Origin: Blautia_A aquisgranensis
GTDB taxonomy: Bacteria; Bacillota; Clostridia; Lachnospirales; Lachnospiraceae
Length of the DNA stretch: 64,000 bases
Assembly: GCF_040096615.1 (NCBI RefSeq)
Contig: NZ_JBBMEJ010000015.1
Span: 29,889 to 93,888 of the forward strand
Reading direction: 5' to 3'
Below, piece by piece: positions 1 to 7,743 of this stretch. The notes beneath the pieces are model-generated. The model had not been told where the DNA came from, made no database searches, and saw nothing but the letters and a program-made list of their open reading frames with translations. Each line of letters begins with the position of its first letter. Position 1 is the first letter of the stretch. The translations under genes were made by a program, and so were the position numbers.

Positions 1-1
1 A

Positions 2-130
2 CTGGAAGCTATCAAAGAAGAGGATCTTACATTCCTTGCAGAATCCGCTCATGCAGATGCCTGTGCACCTGGAAACCCGAAGGATGCAAGCGTAGAGGAT
101 CTGAAAGCTCTGTTCAGAAAGATCATGTGA
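2..130 (+). CDS. C-terminal end of an iron-containing alcohol dehydrogenase (FucO-like), cut by the window edge
   Basis: The first 129 bases read as the last 42 residues of a plus-strand protein ending in TGA. The segment ADACAPGNPKDASVEDLKAL matches the end of group III iron-dependent alcohol dehydrogenases, where D-x-C-x(2)-GNPR/K followed by a short acidic helix is typical of lactaldehyde reductase FucO. Such an enzyme would make 1,2-propanediol from lactaldehyde, the substrate of the neighbouring microcompartment. Only the tail is visible, so the family is supported but the substrate is inferred from context. Confidence 0.65.
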   Translation: MEAIKEEDLTFLAESAHADACAPGNPKDASVEDLKALFRKIM

Positions 131-222
131 TCAAAGTACGAGCAGAAGCGAATTTTCGCTATTTATCCTTAAGTAAATAACTGCTTCGCATTTTATCAGG
201 AAACATTTATGTCCTCCTGATA

Positions 223-281
223 CAGGCAAGTCCCTGAAACACTGCTCATTGCTCTTCGCAGTCTCTCATAGGACTTGCCTG
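223..281. repeat. Inverted repeat between the FucO-like gene and the shared terminator
   Basis: An 11-base inverted repeat, CAGGCAAGTCC at 223-233 and GGACTTGCCTG at 271-281, encloses a 37-base loop. There is no T-run directly after it on either strand, so it is not a classical terminator. It may be an mRNA 3' stabilising hairpin for the upstream gene. No function is assigned. Confidence 0.4.
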
Positions 282-289
282 ATTCTCTA

Positions 290-340
290 AAAAAAGAACA
301 GGTTATGAATATCACACGCCTTCATAACCTGTTCTTTTTA
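290..340. terminator. Bidirectional intrinsic terminator
   Basis: A nearly 19-base perfect stem lies between A-rich arm 291-309 (AAAAAGAACAGGTTATGAA) and its complement at 321-339, with an 11-base loop. The A-run on the left and T-run on the right let it work in both directions. It separates the converging FucO-like gene (plus) and the pduO-like gene (minus). Confidence 0.85.
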
Positions 341-383
341 TATTCATGTTTTCTTGTCTGTTTTATTATCCGCTTATCTGATC

Positions 384-1595
384 TTACAGTACATCCTTCA
401 GAATCTGCAGTCCATACTCCGCAAGGCTGTTATCTTCTTCTCCTGTACCACCGCTGATACCAAGACCACCAATGATCGTATCACCGACTTTCAGAGGAAC
501 GCCACCTCCGAAGATCACAATGTTATCACTCATCTTACCAAGCCCGTAAAATGTCTGACCCGGCTGTGTGAGCCTGGAAAGCTCCATAGTGGACATCTTC
601 ACTGCAACCGATGTGTAAGCCTTCTTCATAGCCACATCAAAGCTTACCAGATAAGAACCATCCATCACATGGACTGCAACAGGATTTCCGTCAGGTCCGC
701 ATACCGCGATCACAGAAGGCTTATTCCTACGCAGTGCTTCCTGCTCGATCTTCTCGATCAGACGCTTGGCCGAATCCAGTGTGATACGTCCCTGAATTCC
801 CATACGTCTCAGCACTTCCTGGATCATCGCTGTATTCACTGCCATACTGTCATTCTGTGCCATAGCTGTACTTCCTCCTGCTGTCGCTGTTACCGCCTGC
901 TGTTCCGGTACGTTTTCCTGCTGTACCGGCATCTGCTGACTCTGAGCCGCTGTAAATGATGGCGCTGCGTTCTGTGTATGTACATTCTCTGCATTCAGAT
1001 CATTGGCTGTTTTTCCAGAATTTTCTGCTGCGGCTGTTTCTGACTCCACCACAGTTTTCTGTTCTTCGGCCAGATCTTCTTTCTTCTCTGAAGCTTTCAC
1101 AACATCCACATATCTCGCCAGCACATAAAAATAATCTGACAGACGATTCATATATTTCTTGGCTCCGGTATCCGATCCAAATTTCACACTGACCAGTGCA
1201 AGCTCTCTCTCAGCCCTCCGTGCCACTGCCCGGGTCACATCAATCTCAGCAGCAGCGCGAGAATCCCCCGGCAGAATCGGAAGCCTGGCCCCCTGAAAAA
1301 CCTCCTCCATACGCCGGATCTCCTCCTCCAGAAGCTCCGTCCTGTCTTCACTGATCTTAAACTCCCGGTTATAAGGATCCGAAACGCCATCTATGATCTT
1401 TTTTAACGTATCCTGGATCTTTTCCAGCATCCGGATAATATCCCCATCCTTAACCAGAACCCGGATCAGCCCGATATGACTGCAAAGTTCCTCCACAGAC
1501 CCCATCAGACAAATCCTGTCATCCGACTTAGACACATTCTTCGTATGGGAAAGATCCGTCATCCCCTTATCACCATACCCGGTATAAACCTCCAT
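384..1595 (-). CDS. pduO: PduO-like fusion: divergent cobalamin adenosyltransferase domain plus GlcG/HbpS (PduO C-terminal) domain
   Basis: Residues about 1-185 resemble PduO-type ATP:cob(I)alamin adenosyltransferase: G-x-GDKG-x-T near the N-terminus, a GSVEEL-x(2)-HIG motif, the nucleotide-binding RRAER, and MNRLSD-x(2)-YVLAR. A Gln/Ala-rich linker (about 190-260) leads to a C-terminal GlcG/HbpS domain, the domain shown to bind haem in PduO proteins. ATG at 1595 sits 10 bases after GGGAGG; an in-frame GTG at 1598 is also possible. The locus uses a B12-independent glycyl radical dehydratase, so an adenosyltransferase is unexpected. Several signature positions are altered (GYGDKG where TRTGDKG is usual), so activity is uncertain. 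It is the last gene of the microcompartment locus. Confidence 0.8.
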   Translation of the reverse strand: MEVYTGYGDKGMTDLSHTKNVSKSDDRICLMGSVEELCSHIGLIRVLVKDGDIIRMLEKIQDTLKKIIDGVSDPYNREFKISEDRTELLEEEIRRMEEVFQGARLPILPGDSRAAAEIDVTRAVARRAERELALVSVKFGSDTGAKKYMNRLSDYFYVLARYVDVVKASEKKEDLAEEQKTVVESETAAAENSGKTANDLNAENVHTQNAAPSFTAAQSQQMPVQQENVPEQQAVTATAGGSTAMAQNDSMAVNTAMIQEVLRRMGIQGRITLDSAKRLIEKIEQEALRRNKPSVIAVCGPDGNPVAVHVMDGSYLVSFDVAMKKAYTSVAVKMSTMELSRLTQPGQTFYGLGKMSDNIVIFGGGVPLKVGDTIIGGLGISGGTGEEDNSLAEYGLQILKDVL

Positions 1596-1977
1596 CACAG
1601 TTCAACCTCCCAGTAAAAATCCTCTCGATCCCTTTTCACAATCCCCGACTGACGTGTTGCACACAACCTCTCACATCTAAATACGCTCCACCTAACTACA
1701 TACAGCGTCACACATCCACAATACGCTCGTCAAACCAGGCGCGACGTTTACAAACGCGCCCCAGCCAATAACGCTACACAGCCAAGGCGCCAACGGCGCC
1801 ACCTCGGCACAACGTCCAGTCTTCAACAAACGAAGCATACAGACACAAGTCAACAACTTACCGTCCACAACTGTCAGGCACTCTAAAAAAAGCCCGAAGG
1901 GTGTGCAGAGGGTCCGGGGCTTCGGACCCTTTGCTCTCCTCTGCGGTTTCAAATCTTCCCAAAACCTACACCAGTTC
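1596..1977. other. GC-rich intergenic region with hairpins between pduQ-like and pduO-like genes
   Basis: This 382-base gap is richer in GC than its surroundings. It holds a hairpin at 1739-1760 (GGCGCGACGTTT, then AAACGCGCC), two copies of the hexamer GGCGCC near 1790, and repeated ATACGCTC units near 1681 and 1721. A minus-strand open frame spans 1692-2033, but it overlaps the dehydrogenase C-terminus, has a Cys/Leu/Trp-rich composition and no ribosome site, so I do not call it a gene. The region presumably holds the leader of the pduO-like gene; I see no clear promoter. Confidence 0.5.
1884..1929 (-). terminator. Terminator with alternative stems downstream of the pduQ-like gene
   Basis: On the minus strand GGGTCCG (1929-1923) pairs with CGGACCC (1916-1910). 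It is followed by CCCTTCGGGC and a run of seven T (1891-1885). CCGAAG of the first hairpin can alternatively pair with CTTCGG next to the T-run, so two exclusive structures are possible. It would end the transcript after the alcohol dehydrogenase gene. Confidence 0.6.
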
Positions 1978-3129
1978 TTAGAAAGACCACAACTTCGTGT
2001 AAATCTTAACAATATCCTCTTTCTTAGGCACACGAGGATTAGCGACAGTACAAGCGTCAGCTAACGCCATATCTGCCATCTTATCAACCGCTGCAAAATA
2101 AGCATCCGGTGTGATAGCCTTCATCTCTTCGATAGTAAGAGGAATATTCATCTCTTTCTGCATAAACTGGATCCAGTTTACAAGAGATCTTACGCTCATA
2201 ACCTCATTATAATTGCTCAGTCCAAGAAGATGTGCAATATTGGAATATCTCTTTACAGCCGGAAGATATTCTTTCTGGCTTCTGCTGCGTTTATTGATAT
2301 TCGCATTATACTCAACAATATGCGGCAGTAACATCGCATTTGCTCTTCCGTGAGGAATATGGAAAATAGCACCCAGCTGATGCGCCATGCTGTGTGTGAT
2401 TCCAAGACCAGCTGCATTGAAAGAAAGTCCTGCCAGACAGGATGCTACATGCATTTTCTGTCTTGCATGCATATCATTTCCGTCAACATATGCACGGTAC
2501 AGATATACACCACAGATCTCGATTGCCTTCTCTGCAAGCGCGGAAGTAAACTCGTTATGGTTGATGCTGACATAAGACTCAATTGCATGTGTCAGAACAT
2601 CCATACCTGTATCTGCTGTAATAGCAGGCGGAACGCTTCTTACAAGCTCTGCATCCAGAATCGCTTCATCTGCTGTCAGGCTCTCTGAGATCAGAGGATA
2701 TTTTACATGTGCCTCTGTATCATTTACAACAGCAAAGGATGTAACCTCTGAGCCTGTACCACTTGTTGTCGGAATGGCAACAAGGCCTACTTTTCCGTAG
2801 TTATTGATCTTCAGTGCAAATTCACGGATTGCTTTTGAAGAGTCAATGGCGGAACCGCCACCAACTGCAACGATTGCTTCCGGCTGATACTGAAGGAATT
2901 TTTTTACTCCCTCTGCAATCTTTCCTACCGGTGCATCCGGAACTACATCACAGAAAATATCAAATTCTTTTCCGCCGGCCTGTAAAGGCTTTGTGATCAT
3001 ATCGATCATTCCGCTTTTTACTACGAACGGATCTGTGATAACAAGAACTCTCTTGTATGGAATCTCTTTCAGTCGTCCAAGGGCATCGTCTCCAAAATGG
3101 ATGGCTGTCTTCATTTCAAATGTATTCAT
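1978..3129 (-). CDS. pduQ: Iron-containing alcohol dehydrogenase, PduQ-like propanol dehydrogenase
   Basis: A 383-residue group III Fe-dependent alcohol dehydrogenase, the usual family length. Visible landmarks are the NAD-binding GGGSAID (about residue 90), PTTSGTGSE, and the iron ligands in TADTGMDVLTHA, ITHSMAHQLG and FHIPHGRAN. In this locus it would reduce propanal to 1-propanol and regenerate NAD+ for the aldehyde dehydrogenase. GAGGGAG precedes the ATG. It follows the DeoR gene by 72 bases and probably belongs to the same transcript. There is no obvious encapsulation peptide. Confidence 0.88.
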   Translation of the reverse strand: MNTFEMKTAIHFGDDALGRLKEIPYKRVLVITDPFVVKSGMIDMITKPLQAGGKEFDIFCDVVPDAPVGKIAEGVKKFLQYQPEAIVAVGGGSAIDSSKAIREFALKINNYGKVGLVAIPTTSGTGSEVTSFAVVNDTEAHVKYPLISESLTADEAILDAELVRSVPPAITADTGMDVLTHAIESYVSINHNEFTSALAEKAIEICGVYLYRAYVDGNDMHARQKMHVASCLAGLSFNAAGLGITHSMAHQLGAIFHIPHGRANAMLLPHIVEYNANINKRSRSQKEYLPAVKRYSNIAHLLGLSNYNEVMSVRSLVNWIQFMQKEMNIPLTIEEMKAITPDAYFAAVDKMADMALADACTVANPRVPKKEDIVKIYTKLWSF

Positions 3130-3201
3130 AGAAATTGCTCCCTCTCGTCATACCGGATCACCGGACTCTTTTGTCTGCCTGTGACCGGATCTACGTTCAA
3201 C

Positions 3202-3966
3202 CTATTTCGGATAAACGCACTCGATCTTATGCTCGCTGAAACGGCGAAGCCATTTCTCAGATGGTTTTTTGTCTGTGATCACCATCTCTATATCCCGCAG
3301 CTGTCCTGCCACGGAAAAAGCAGTCTGATCGAATTTTGTGCTGTCTACCACCAGAATACGCATTTTTCCGGAACCGATCATGGCCTTCTTTGTTGTTCCG
3401 AAGGCTTCCTTGGACTCCATGATCCCCATTTCCTCGTTTAATGCCTTACAGGAAAAAATAACCTTGTCCACATAATAGGAACGGATGACTTCCTCCGTCC
3501 GTGCGCCAAGAAATGCAAGATAGCCCTCTTTCATAACGCCGCCGGTGGAAATGATGTTCCATCCGGACACATCTGCAAGCTCAAGCAGGATCTCCATGGA
3601 ATTTGTCACAACTGTAAGGCGTTCTTTTTCTTTGAGAGCCTTTGCCACAAACACTGCTGTGGTACTGGCATCCAGAAAAATATGGTCTCCGTCATTCACC
3701 ATGGAAGCTGCAAGCTCCGCCATCTTCTGTTTTCCCTGTACATTCTGGTTTTTACGAATGTTAAATGGTAAGTCAATGCCGACATCTTCATTGATCACCG
3801 CACCGCCGTAACTCTTCGTGGCAAGTCCTTCTTTTTCCAGCTTGTCCAAATCACGGCGGATGGTTTCTTCTGAGACACTGTAAAGCTGGCTTAGTTCACT
3901 TACAACAACCCTTTTCTCTTCCTGTAATTTTTCGAGAATCAGATTTCTTCTTTCTAACGCTAGCAT
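3202..3966 (-). CDS. DeoR-family transcriptional regulator of the microcompartment locus
   Basis: A 254-residue DeoR/GlpR-type protein. The N-terminal winged helix-turn-helix has the family signature VSELSQLYSVSEETIRRDLD (residues about 18-37). It is followed by the DeoR C-terminal sugar-phosphate sensor domain with D-x-STT near residue 100, TNS and the STGG motif. Such proteins bind phosphorylated sugar intermediates; here fuculose- or rhamnulose-1-phosphate is a reasonable guess. Its position inside the operon suggests autoregulation. Candidate operators are the T-rich repeats at 12086-12138 and 15667-15718. AGGAGG lies upstream of the ATG. Confidence 0.88.
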   Translation of the reverse strand: MLALERRNLILEKLQEEKRVVVSELSQLYSVSEETIRRDLDKLEKEGLATKSYGGAVINEDVGIDLPFNIRKNQNVQGKQKMAELAASMVNDGDHIFLDASTTAVFVAKALKEKERLTVVTNSMEILLELADVSGWNIISTGGVMKEGYLAFLGARTEEVIRSYYVDKVIFSCKALNEEMGIMESKEAFGTTKKAMIGSGKMRILVVDSTKFDQTAFSVAGQLRDIEMVITDKKPSEKWLRRFSEHKIECVYPK

Positions 3967-3994
3967 AAAATGCCTCCTTTTTCGGATGTCATTC

Positions 3995-4020
3995 GGGATA
4001 TCCCATTACAGGATATCCCG
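3995..4020 (-). repeat. Perfect intercistronic hairpin between pduT-like and deoR
   Basis: A 10-base perfect stem CGGGATATCC / GGATATCCCG with a 7-base loop, without a T-run. It is one of three such hairpins in this operon (also 6234-6256 and 6951-6988). It is likely an mRNA stability or processing element that lowers expression of downstream genes relative to shell genes. Confidence 0.6.
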
Positions 4021-4035
4021 GTTAAACAGACAATA

Positions 4036-4584
4036 TTAAAGGATCGTATCGATCATTCTCTTGTCCGGATGAGCGATCACTGAGGAATCCATGTACATTC
4101 CTTTTTCAGCTACGAGCTCTTTTGCTCTTTCGATTGAAGCCTCTACTGCAGAAACCTCACCTGTAAGGAGCATGTAGGATTTACCGCACATACCCTTTGC
4201 AATACGAAGCTCGATCAGATCAACGATTGCTGTCTTTGCAGCCTGATCTGCTGCCTCGATAATAGATGCTGCATCATAAGTTTCAAGAATTCCCAGTGCG
4301 CTGATCTCCTCAACCTGTGTGGTTCCGTAGATAGCCGGGAAAATGGACTCATGTGGATTACCCAGTACGAAACTGTCAATGCATTTGTCCTCATATGTTG
4401 TTACCGCTGCATCTACAGCAGCTTTAACCGCGCTTAAGTCTCCGGTGATAATTGCAATATATTTTCCCGGACATACTGTCTGCGCCTCCACGATCTCTAC
4501 TTCAGATGTCTTAACCATGGCATCTGCTGCAGTGATACCAGCTGGTGTGGTTTTAAACTCAATCATTCCGATTGCTCTACTCAT
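4036..4584 (-). CDS. pduT: Tandem-BMC-domain shell protein (BMC-T), PduT-like with iron-sulfur cysteine
   Basis: Two BMC domains in tandem (about residues 4-90 and 95-180), a trimeric shell protein. TVCPGKY aligns with TICPGK of PduT, where Cys38 binds a [4Fe-4S] cluster at the trimer axis. With ATG at 4584 (AAAGGA 10 bases upstream), the cysteine falls at position 38, which supports this start over the upstream one at 4614. It follows the PduS-like gene by 16 bases, fitting a PduS-PduT electron conduit through the shell for cofactor recycling. Confidence 0.9.
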   Translation of the reverse strand: MSRAIGMIEFKTTPAGITAADAMVKTSEVEIVEAQTVCPGKYIAIITGDLSAVKAAVDAAVTTYEDKCIDSFVLGNPHESIFPAIYGTTQVEEISALGILETYDAASIIEAADQAAKTAIVDLIELRIAKGMCGKSYMLLTGEVSAVEASIERAKELVAEKGMYMDSSVIAHPDKRMIDTIL

Positions 4585-4600
4585 TTTGTGCACGTCCTTT

Positions 4601-5929
4601 CTAATTTCTTGCAATTACAACATGGCGGTCTGTTACTTCTGTTACTTTACCGCTGATAGTTGCATGGATTCCAACACTCAATCCCTGTGCAGGCTGTGCG
4701 ATCATCTGACCTTCTGTTACCATATCGCCTACTTTTACGATTGCCTGTGCCGGTGCACCGATATGCTGGCTTAAGAGAACTTTTACTTTGGATACATTTA
4801 CAAGGTCTTCCTGAAGCGGTGCATCCTTGTCGTATCTTGTGAGTCCGAGACGAGCCATCAGGCGCTCCTCTGGAACCTTACGATATTCTCTTGACTCCTG
4901 TACCGGTTTCGGCTGAACACCCTGAGGTGGTCTGATTCCGGCTTTACGAAGTCCGCCCTTCATATCTGCAAGCAGTGTTCTCGGAGCCAGGCTCTGCGGA
5001 CACGCATACATCTCGCAGACACCACAGGAGCTGCAGAATGCAGAATTGATATAAGGATTTACATTTCTGAAATCCTGATTGGATGCTGCCATCATGAACA
5101 TTGCCGGATCGATCGGGTGTCCCAGATTATGTCTCGGGCAAAGATCTGTACATGTGTGGCAGTGGCAGCAGATAGATGCTGCCCTCTTCAGATCTATAGA
5201 AGAAGTCCGCTGCTTCTTCATGACAATAACATGGTCCTTTGGAAGAACCAGGATTGCGTTCGTTGTTTTTGTTACCGGGTCGGAACCTTTTCCGATACGT
5301 CCCATCATAGGTCCGCCTACGAAATATACAGGCTCCTTCACTGTTGTACCGCCGGCCTGAGCTACAACCTCGTCCAGTGTGCATCCTAACGGAACTTTCA
5401 CTGTGACAGGATTCTCAACCTCTGCGACAACAGAAACATATTTGCTTGTTACCGGTTTCTTTTCTTCTACTGCGCGGTATACATTGTAAAGAGTCTCTAC
5501 ATTGAATACGGCTACTCCCTGCTCGATTGGCAGTCCTCCCGGCCGTACCACGCGTCCGGTTGCCTCATAAATAAGAACAACCTCATCACCCATAGGATAA
5601 ACCTCATCAAGAAGATGGATCTTAACCCTCGGGAATTCTTCGATATGCTGATTTAAGGCATTGATTGTCTGTACATAAGATTTTTTGATTCCGATGATGG
5701 CCTGTGAAGCTCCTACCGTCTCCGCAACCATATCGAATGTTTTCATGATCTCGTATGCGTGCTTCTCCAACAGCTGTCTATGTAGCTTAAGTAAAGGTTC
5801 GCACTCTGCACAGTTCATGAGAATCGTGTCAGCCTTGTCGGTCAGTTTCATGTATGTAGGGAAACCTGCTCCACCTGCTCCGACAACACCATTCTCCTGC
5901 ATAATTTTCTGTAATTCTTTGATATCCAT
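4601..5929 (-). CDS. pduS: PduS/RnfC-like iron-sulfur flavoprotein of the microcompartment
   Basis: A 442-residue RnfC-type protein. GVVGAGGAGFPT and ECEPLL near the N-terminus are the NADH/FMN-binding RnfC core. An SLBB-like region follows. Two ferredoxin-type cysteine groups (CCHCHTCTDLCP and CSSCGVCEMYACP) come next, and a lipoyl-like C-terminal domain ends it. PduS oxidises NADH and passes electrons, in Pdu systems toward cob(III)alamin or across the shell via PduT. ATG at 5929 has GGAG 7 bases upstream and lies just after the eutN-like stop, so the longer frame from 5956 is not preferred. Confidence 0.9.
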   Translation of the reverse strand: MDIKELQKIMQENGVVGAGGAGFPTYMKLTDKADTILMNCAECEPLLKLHRQLLEKHAYEIMKTFDMVAETVGASQAIIGIKKSYVQTINALNQHIEEFPRVKIHLLDEVYPMGDEVVLIYEATGRVVRPGGLPIEQGVAVFNVETLYNVYRAVEEKKPVTSKYVSVVAEVENPVTVKVPLGCTLDEVVAQAGGTTVKEPVYFVGGPMMGRIGKGSDPVTKTTNAILVLPKDHVIVMKKQRTSSIDLKRAASICCHCHTCTDLCPRHNLGHPIDPAMFMMAASNQDFRNVNPYINSAFCSSCGVCEMYACPQSLAPRTLLADMKGGLRKAGIRPPQGVQPKPVQESREYRKVPEERLMARLGLTRYDKDAPLQEDLVNVSKVKVLLSQHIGAPAQAIVKVGDMVTEGQMIAQPAQGLSVGIHATISGKVTEVTDRHVVIARN

Positions 5930-5933
5930 GGCG

Positions 5934-6200
5934 TTACTCCAATCCTGCACCGTCATCTACGATTCCGACAATTGCGGCATCCACCGGTGCTGTTTCTACG
6001 CCGCAGCCAATTCTTGCTGCGCTTCCTTGTGCCACCAATACATACTCGCCGATTCCTGCTCCGATGATATCGATAGCAACAATCTGGCTATGCTCGGCTT
6101 TCATATGATGCACCGGCTCTACAATCATGAATTTATTTCCTATCAGTTTTTCACTTTTTCGTGTGGAAACAATGCTTCCAACTACTTTGCCTACGATCAT
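5934..6200 (-). CDS. eutN: EutN/CcmL/PduN-type pentameric vertex protein
   Basis: An 88-residue BMC-P protein: MIVGKVVGSIVSTRK at the start, followed by the oligonucleotide-binding-like core ending in GCGVETAPVDAAIVGIVDD. This family forms pentamers that cap the twelve vertices of the shell. Its length is typical. It lies between pduL and pduS, four bases before the latter. Confidence 0.93.
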   Translation of the reverse strand: MIVGKVVGSIVSTRKSEKLIGNKFMIVEPVHHMKAEHSQIVAIDIIGAGIGEYVLVAQGSAARIGCGVETAPVDAAIVGIVDDGAGLE

Positions 6201-6233
6201 ATGAGCCTCCGTTTTTCTCCATATTCTCCAATA

Positions 6234-6256
6234 GGGATGCCAGAATCAGGCATCCC
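6234..6256 (-). repeat. Perfect intercistronic hairpin between pduL and eutN-like
   Basis: An 8-base perfect stem GGGATGCC / GGCATCCC with a 7-base loop and no T-run. It probably protects or segments the mRNA. Confidence 0.55.
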
Positions 6257-6269
6257 CGAAGGAGGAATA

Positions 6270-6914
6270 TTATTTGATTATGGTAACTGTATTGCCTGTG
6301 GCAATTCTTGCTGCATTTGCTTCATCTGTATCAATATGCATTTCCAGTGTAAAGCTGTCGTCCACACGGATCTTAACCTGATTAAAGATCGTTCCGCGCT
6401 CGTTATCAGCCTTAACGGAAACAATATCACCATCATGTACACCCGCAGCCTGGGCATCCTTCGGAGCCATGTGAATGTGACGCATAGCCACAATACATCC
6501 CTCTTTCAGATAGATGGCACCTTTCGGTCCCACGATCGCGATCGGTGCGCTTCCTGCAAGGTCACCGGACATACGTACCGGAACCTTCATTCCAAGCTTG
6601 ATCGCATCCGTAGCTGAAACCTCAACCTGAGACTTGCTGCGGACAGGTCCGAGGATTCGCACATTCTCGATAGCACGGAGCTTCAGTCCTACGATAGTAA
6701 CTGTCTCGTTTGATGCAAACTGTCCACCCATCAGATCTTTTTTCTTTGTGAGCTGATAGCCTTCTCCGAACAGTGCCTCAACGTGCTCCTGTGTCAGGTG
6801 AATATGTCTTGCGGAAACTCCGATAGGTACAACAAAACCATTGCCCTTATCTTCGTTCTTGTTGATCGCATCGATCACCATTTTTGTGATCATTTCAATG
6901 TTATTCGTTTCCAA
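6270..6914 (-). CDS. pduL: Phosphate propanoyltransferase PduL
   Basis: A 214-residue PduL-type phosphotransacylase that converts propionyl-CoA and phosphate to propionyl-phosphate and frees CoA inside the compartment. Two tandem PduL beta-barrel domains are visible, with metal-binding HIH motifs at residues 37-39 and 146-148. The first 18 residues (TNNIEMITKMVIDAINK) form an amphipathic helix typical of an encapsulation peptide. No kinase gene for propionyl-phosphate is in the window. Confidence 0.92.
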   Translation of the reverse strand: METNNIEMITKMVIDAINKNEDKGNGFVVPIGVSARHIHLTQEHVEALFGEGYQLTKKKDLMGGQFASNETVTIVGLKLRAIENVRILGPVRSKSQVEVSATDAIKLGMKVPVRMSGDLAGSAPIAIVGPKGAIYLKEGCIVAMRHIHMAPKDAQAAGVHDGDIVSVKADNERGTIFNQVKIRVDDSFTLEMHIDTDEANAARIATGNTVTIIK

Positions 6915-6950
6915 GAGTACACCTGCTTTCTTCCCGTTTCAAACTGAAAA

Positions 6951-6988
6951 GCACCGGCCGTAAGCCTTAATGGCCCTTCGGCCGGTGC
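6951..6988 (-). repeat. Perfect intercistronic hairpin between shell gene and pduL
   Basis: A 10-base GC-rich perfect stem GCACCGGCCG / CGGCCGGTGC with an 18-base loop and no T-run on the minus strand. It lies directly after the most upstream-abundant shell gene block and before the enzyme pduL, a good position to set shell-to-enzyme ratio. Confidence 0.6.
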
Positions 6989-7010
6989 ATATCAGTACTA
7001 ATCAGCTAGA

Positions 7011-7289
7011 TTATTTAAGAACCGGAAGGATTTTCTCAACATCTGTATGAGGTCTCGGAATTACGTGTGTAGCTACGAGCTCTCCAAGTCTGGATGCTGC
7101 TGCGCTTCCGCTCTCTACTGCAGATTTAACAGCTCCTACATCTCCACGAACCATAACAGTTACAAGACCAGAACCGATCTTCTCTGTTCCTACAAGTGCA
7201 ACGTTAGCTGCCTTGCACATCTGGTCAGCTGCCTCGATAGCTGCTGTAAGTCCTCTTGTCTCAACCATTCCTAATGCTTCCTGTGTCAT
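7011..7289 (-). CDS. BMC-H shell protein, PduA/PduJ-like (copy 1)
   Basis: A 92-residue single-domain hexameric shell protein. It has the ALGMVETRG start, KIGSGLVTVMVRGDVGAV core and VIPRPH end of PduA/EutM-type proteins. It is nearly identical in protein and DNA to the copy at 7744-8019, indicating a recent tandem duplication around the intervening variant shell gene. RBS AAGGAGG is present. Confidence 0.95.
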   Translation of the reverse strand: MTQEALGMVETRGLTAAIEAADQMCKAANVALVGTEKIGSGLVTVMVRGDVGAVKSAVESGSAAASRLGELVATHVIPRPHTDVEKILPVLK

Positions 7290-7361
7290 GATTATATCCT
7301 CCTTATGGATTGCTAATGCATTGTTTTTATTTCGTATTTACTTCTGATCTGGTGCAGCCGC

Positions 7362-7700
7362 TTATTTCTTGCTGCTGTTTTTGCTCTTCGGTGCAGCTTC
7401 CGGCTTCTCTTGTTTCTTCTTCCACCGGCTTGCACTCAGCTCAACCAGTTTGACGATCTCCTCGTGAGGATTCGCAATTACCGCATAGCTTGCAGGCTTC
7501 TTGATGGCCTGCTCAACCGCTGCATTTACAGCTGCTGTAACTGCTGATACATCGCCTTGTACGATCAGGGTCACCAGTCGTCCGCCCAGCTTACGCTCCC
7601 ATGACGCCAGCTCAACGTCTGCCGTTTTGCACATGATGTCCAGGGCATTGATTGCCGCAACCACACCAGTGATTTCTATAAATCCATATGATTTTCCCAT
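7362..7700 (-). CDS. BMC-H shell protein with lysine-rich C-terminal tail
   Basis: A 112-residue single BMC domain (SYGFIEITG start, LVTLIVQGDVSAV, VIANPHEEI) extended by about 22 residues rich in Lys, Pro and Ser (WKKKQEKPEAAPKSKNSSKK). The pore loop differs from the PduA-like copies (KLGGR in place of KIGSG). The basic tail could face the lumen or cytosol and bind acidic partners; this is inference. RBS AAGGAG lies 7 bases before the ATG. Confidence 0.93.
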   Translation of the reverse strand: MGKSYGFIEITGVVAAINALDIMCKTADVELASWERKLGGRLVTLIVQGDVSAVTAAVNAAVEQAIKKPASYAVIANPHEEIVKLVELSASRWKKKQEKPEAAPKSKNSSKK

Positions 7701-7743
7701 GAGCGAACTCCTTAACTAATTTCTGTTTCTCTCAAAGCCTGAA

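Noticed and set aside
1692..2033. 113-codon minus-strand open frame between pduQ-like and pduO-like genes
   Set aside because: It overlaps the dehydrogenase end, has no ribosome site and spans terminator hairpins.
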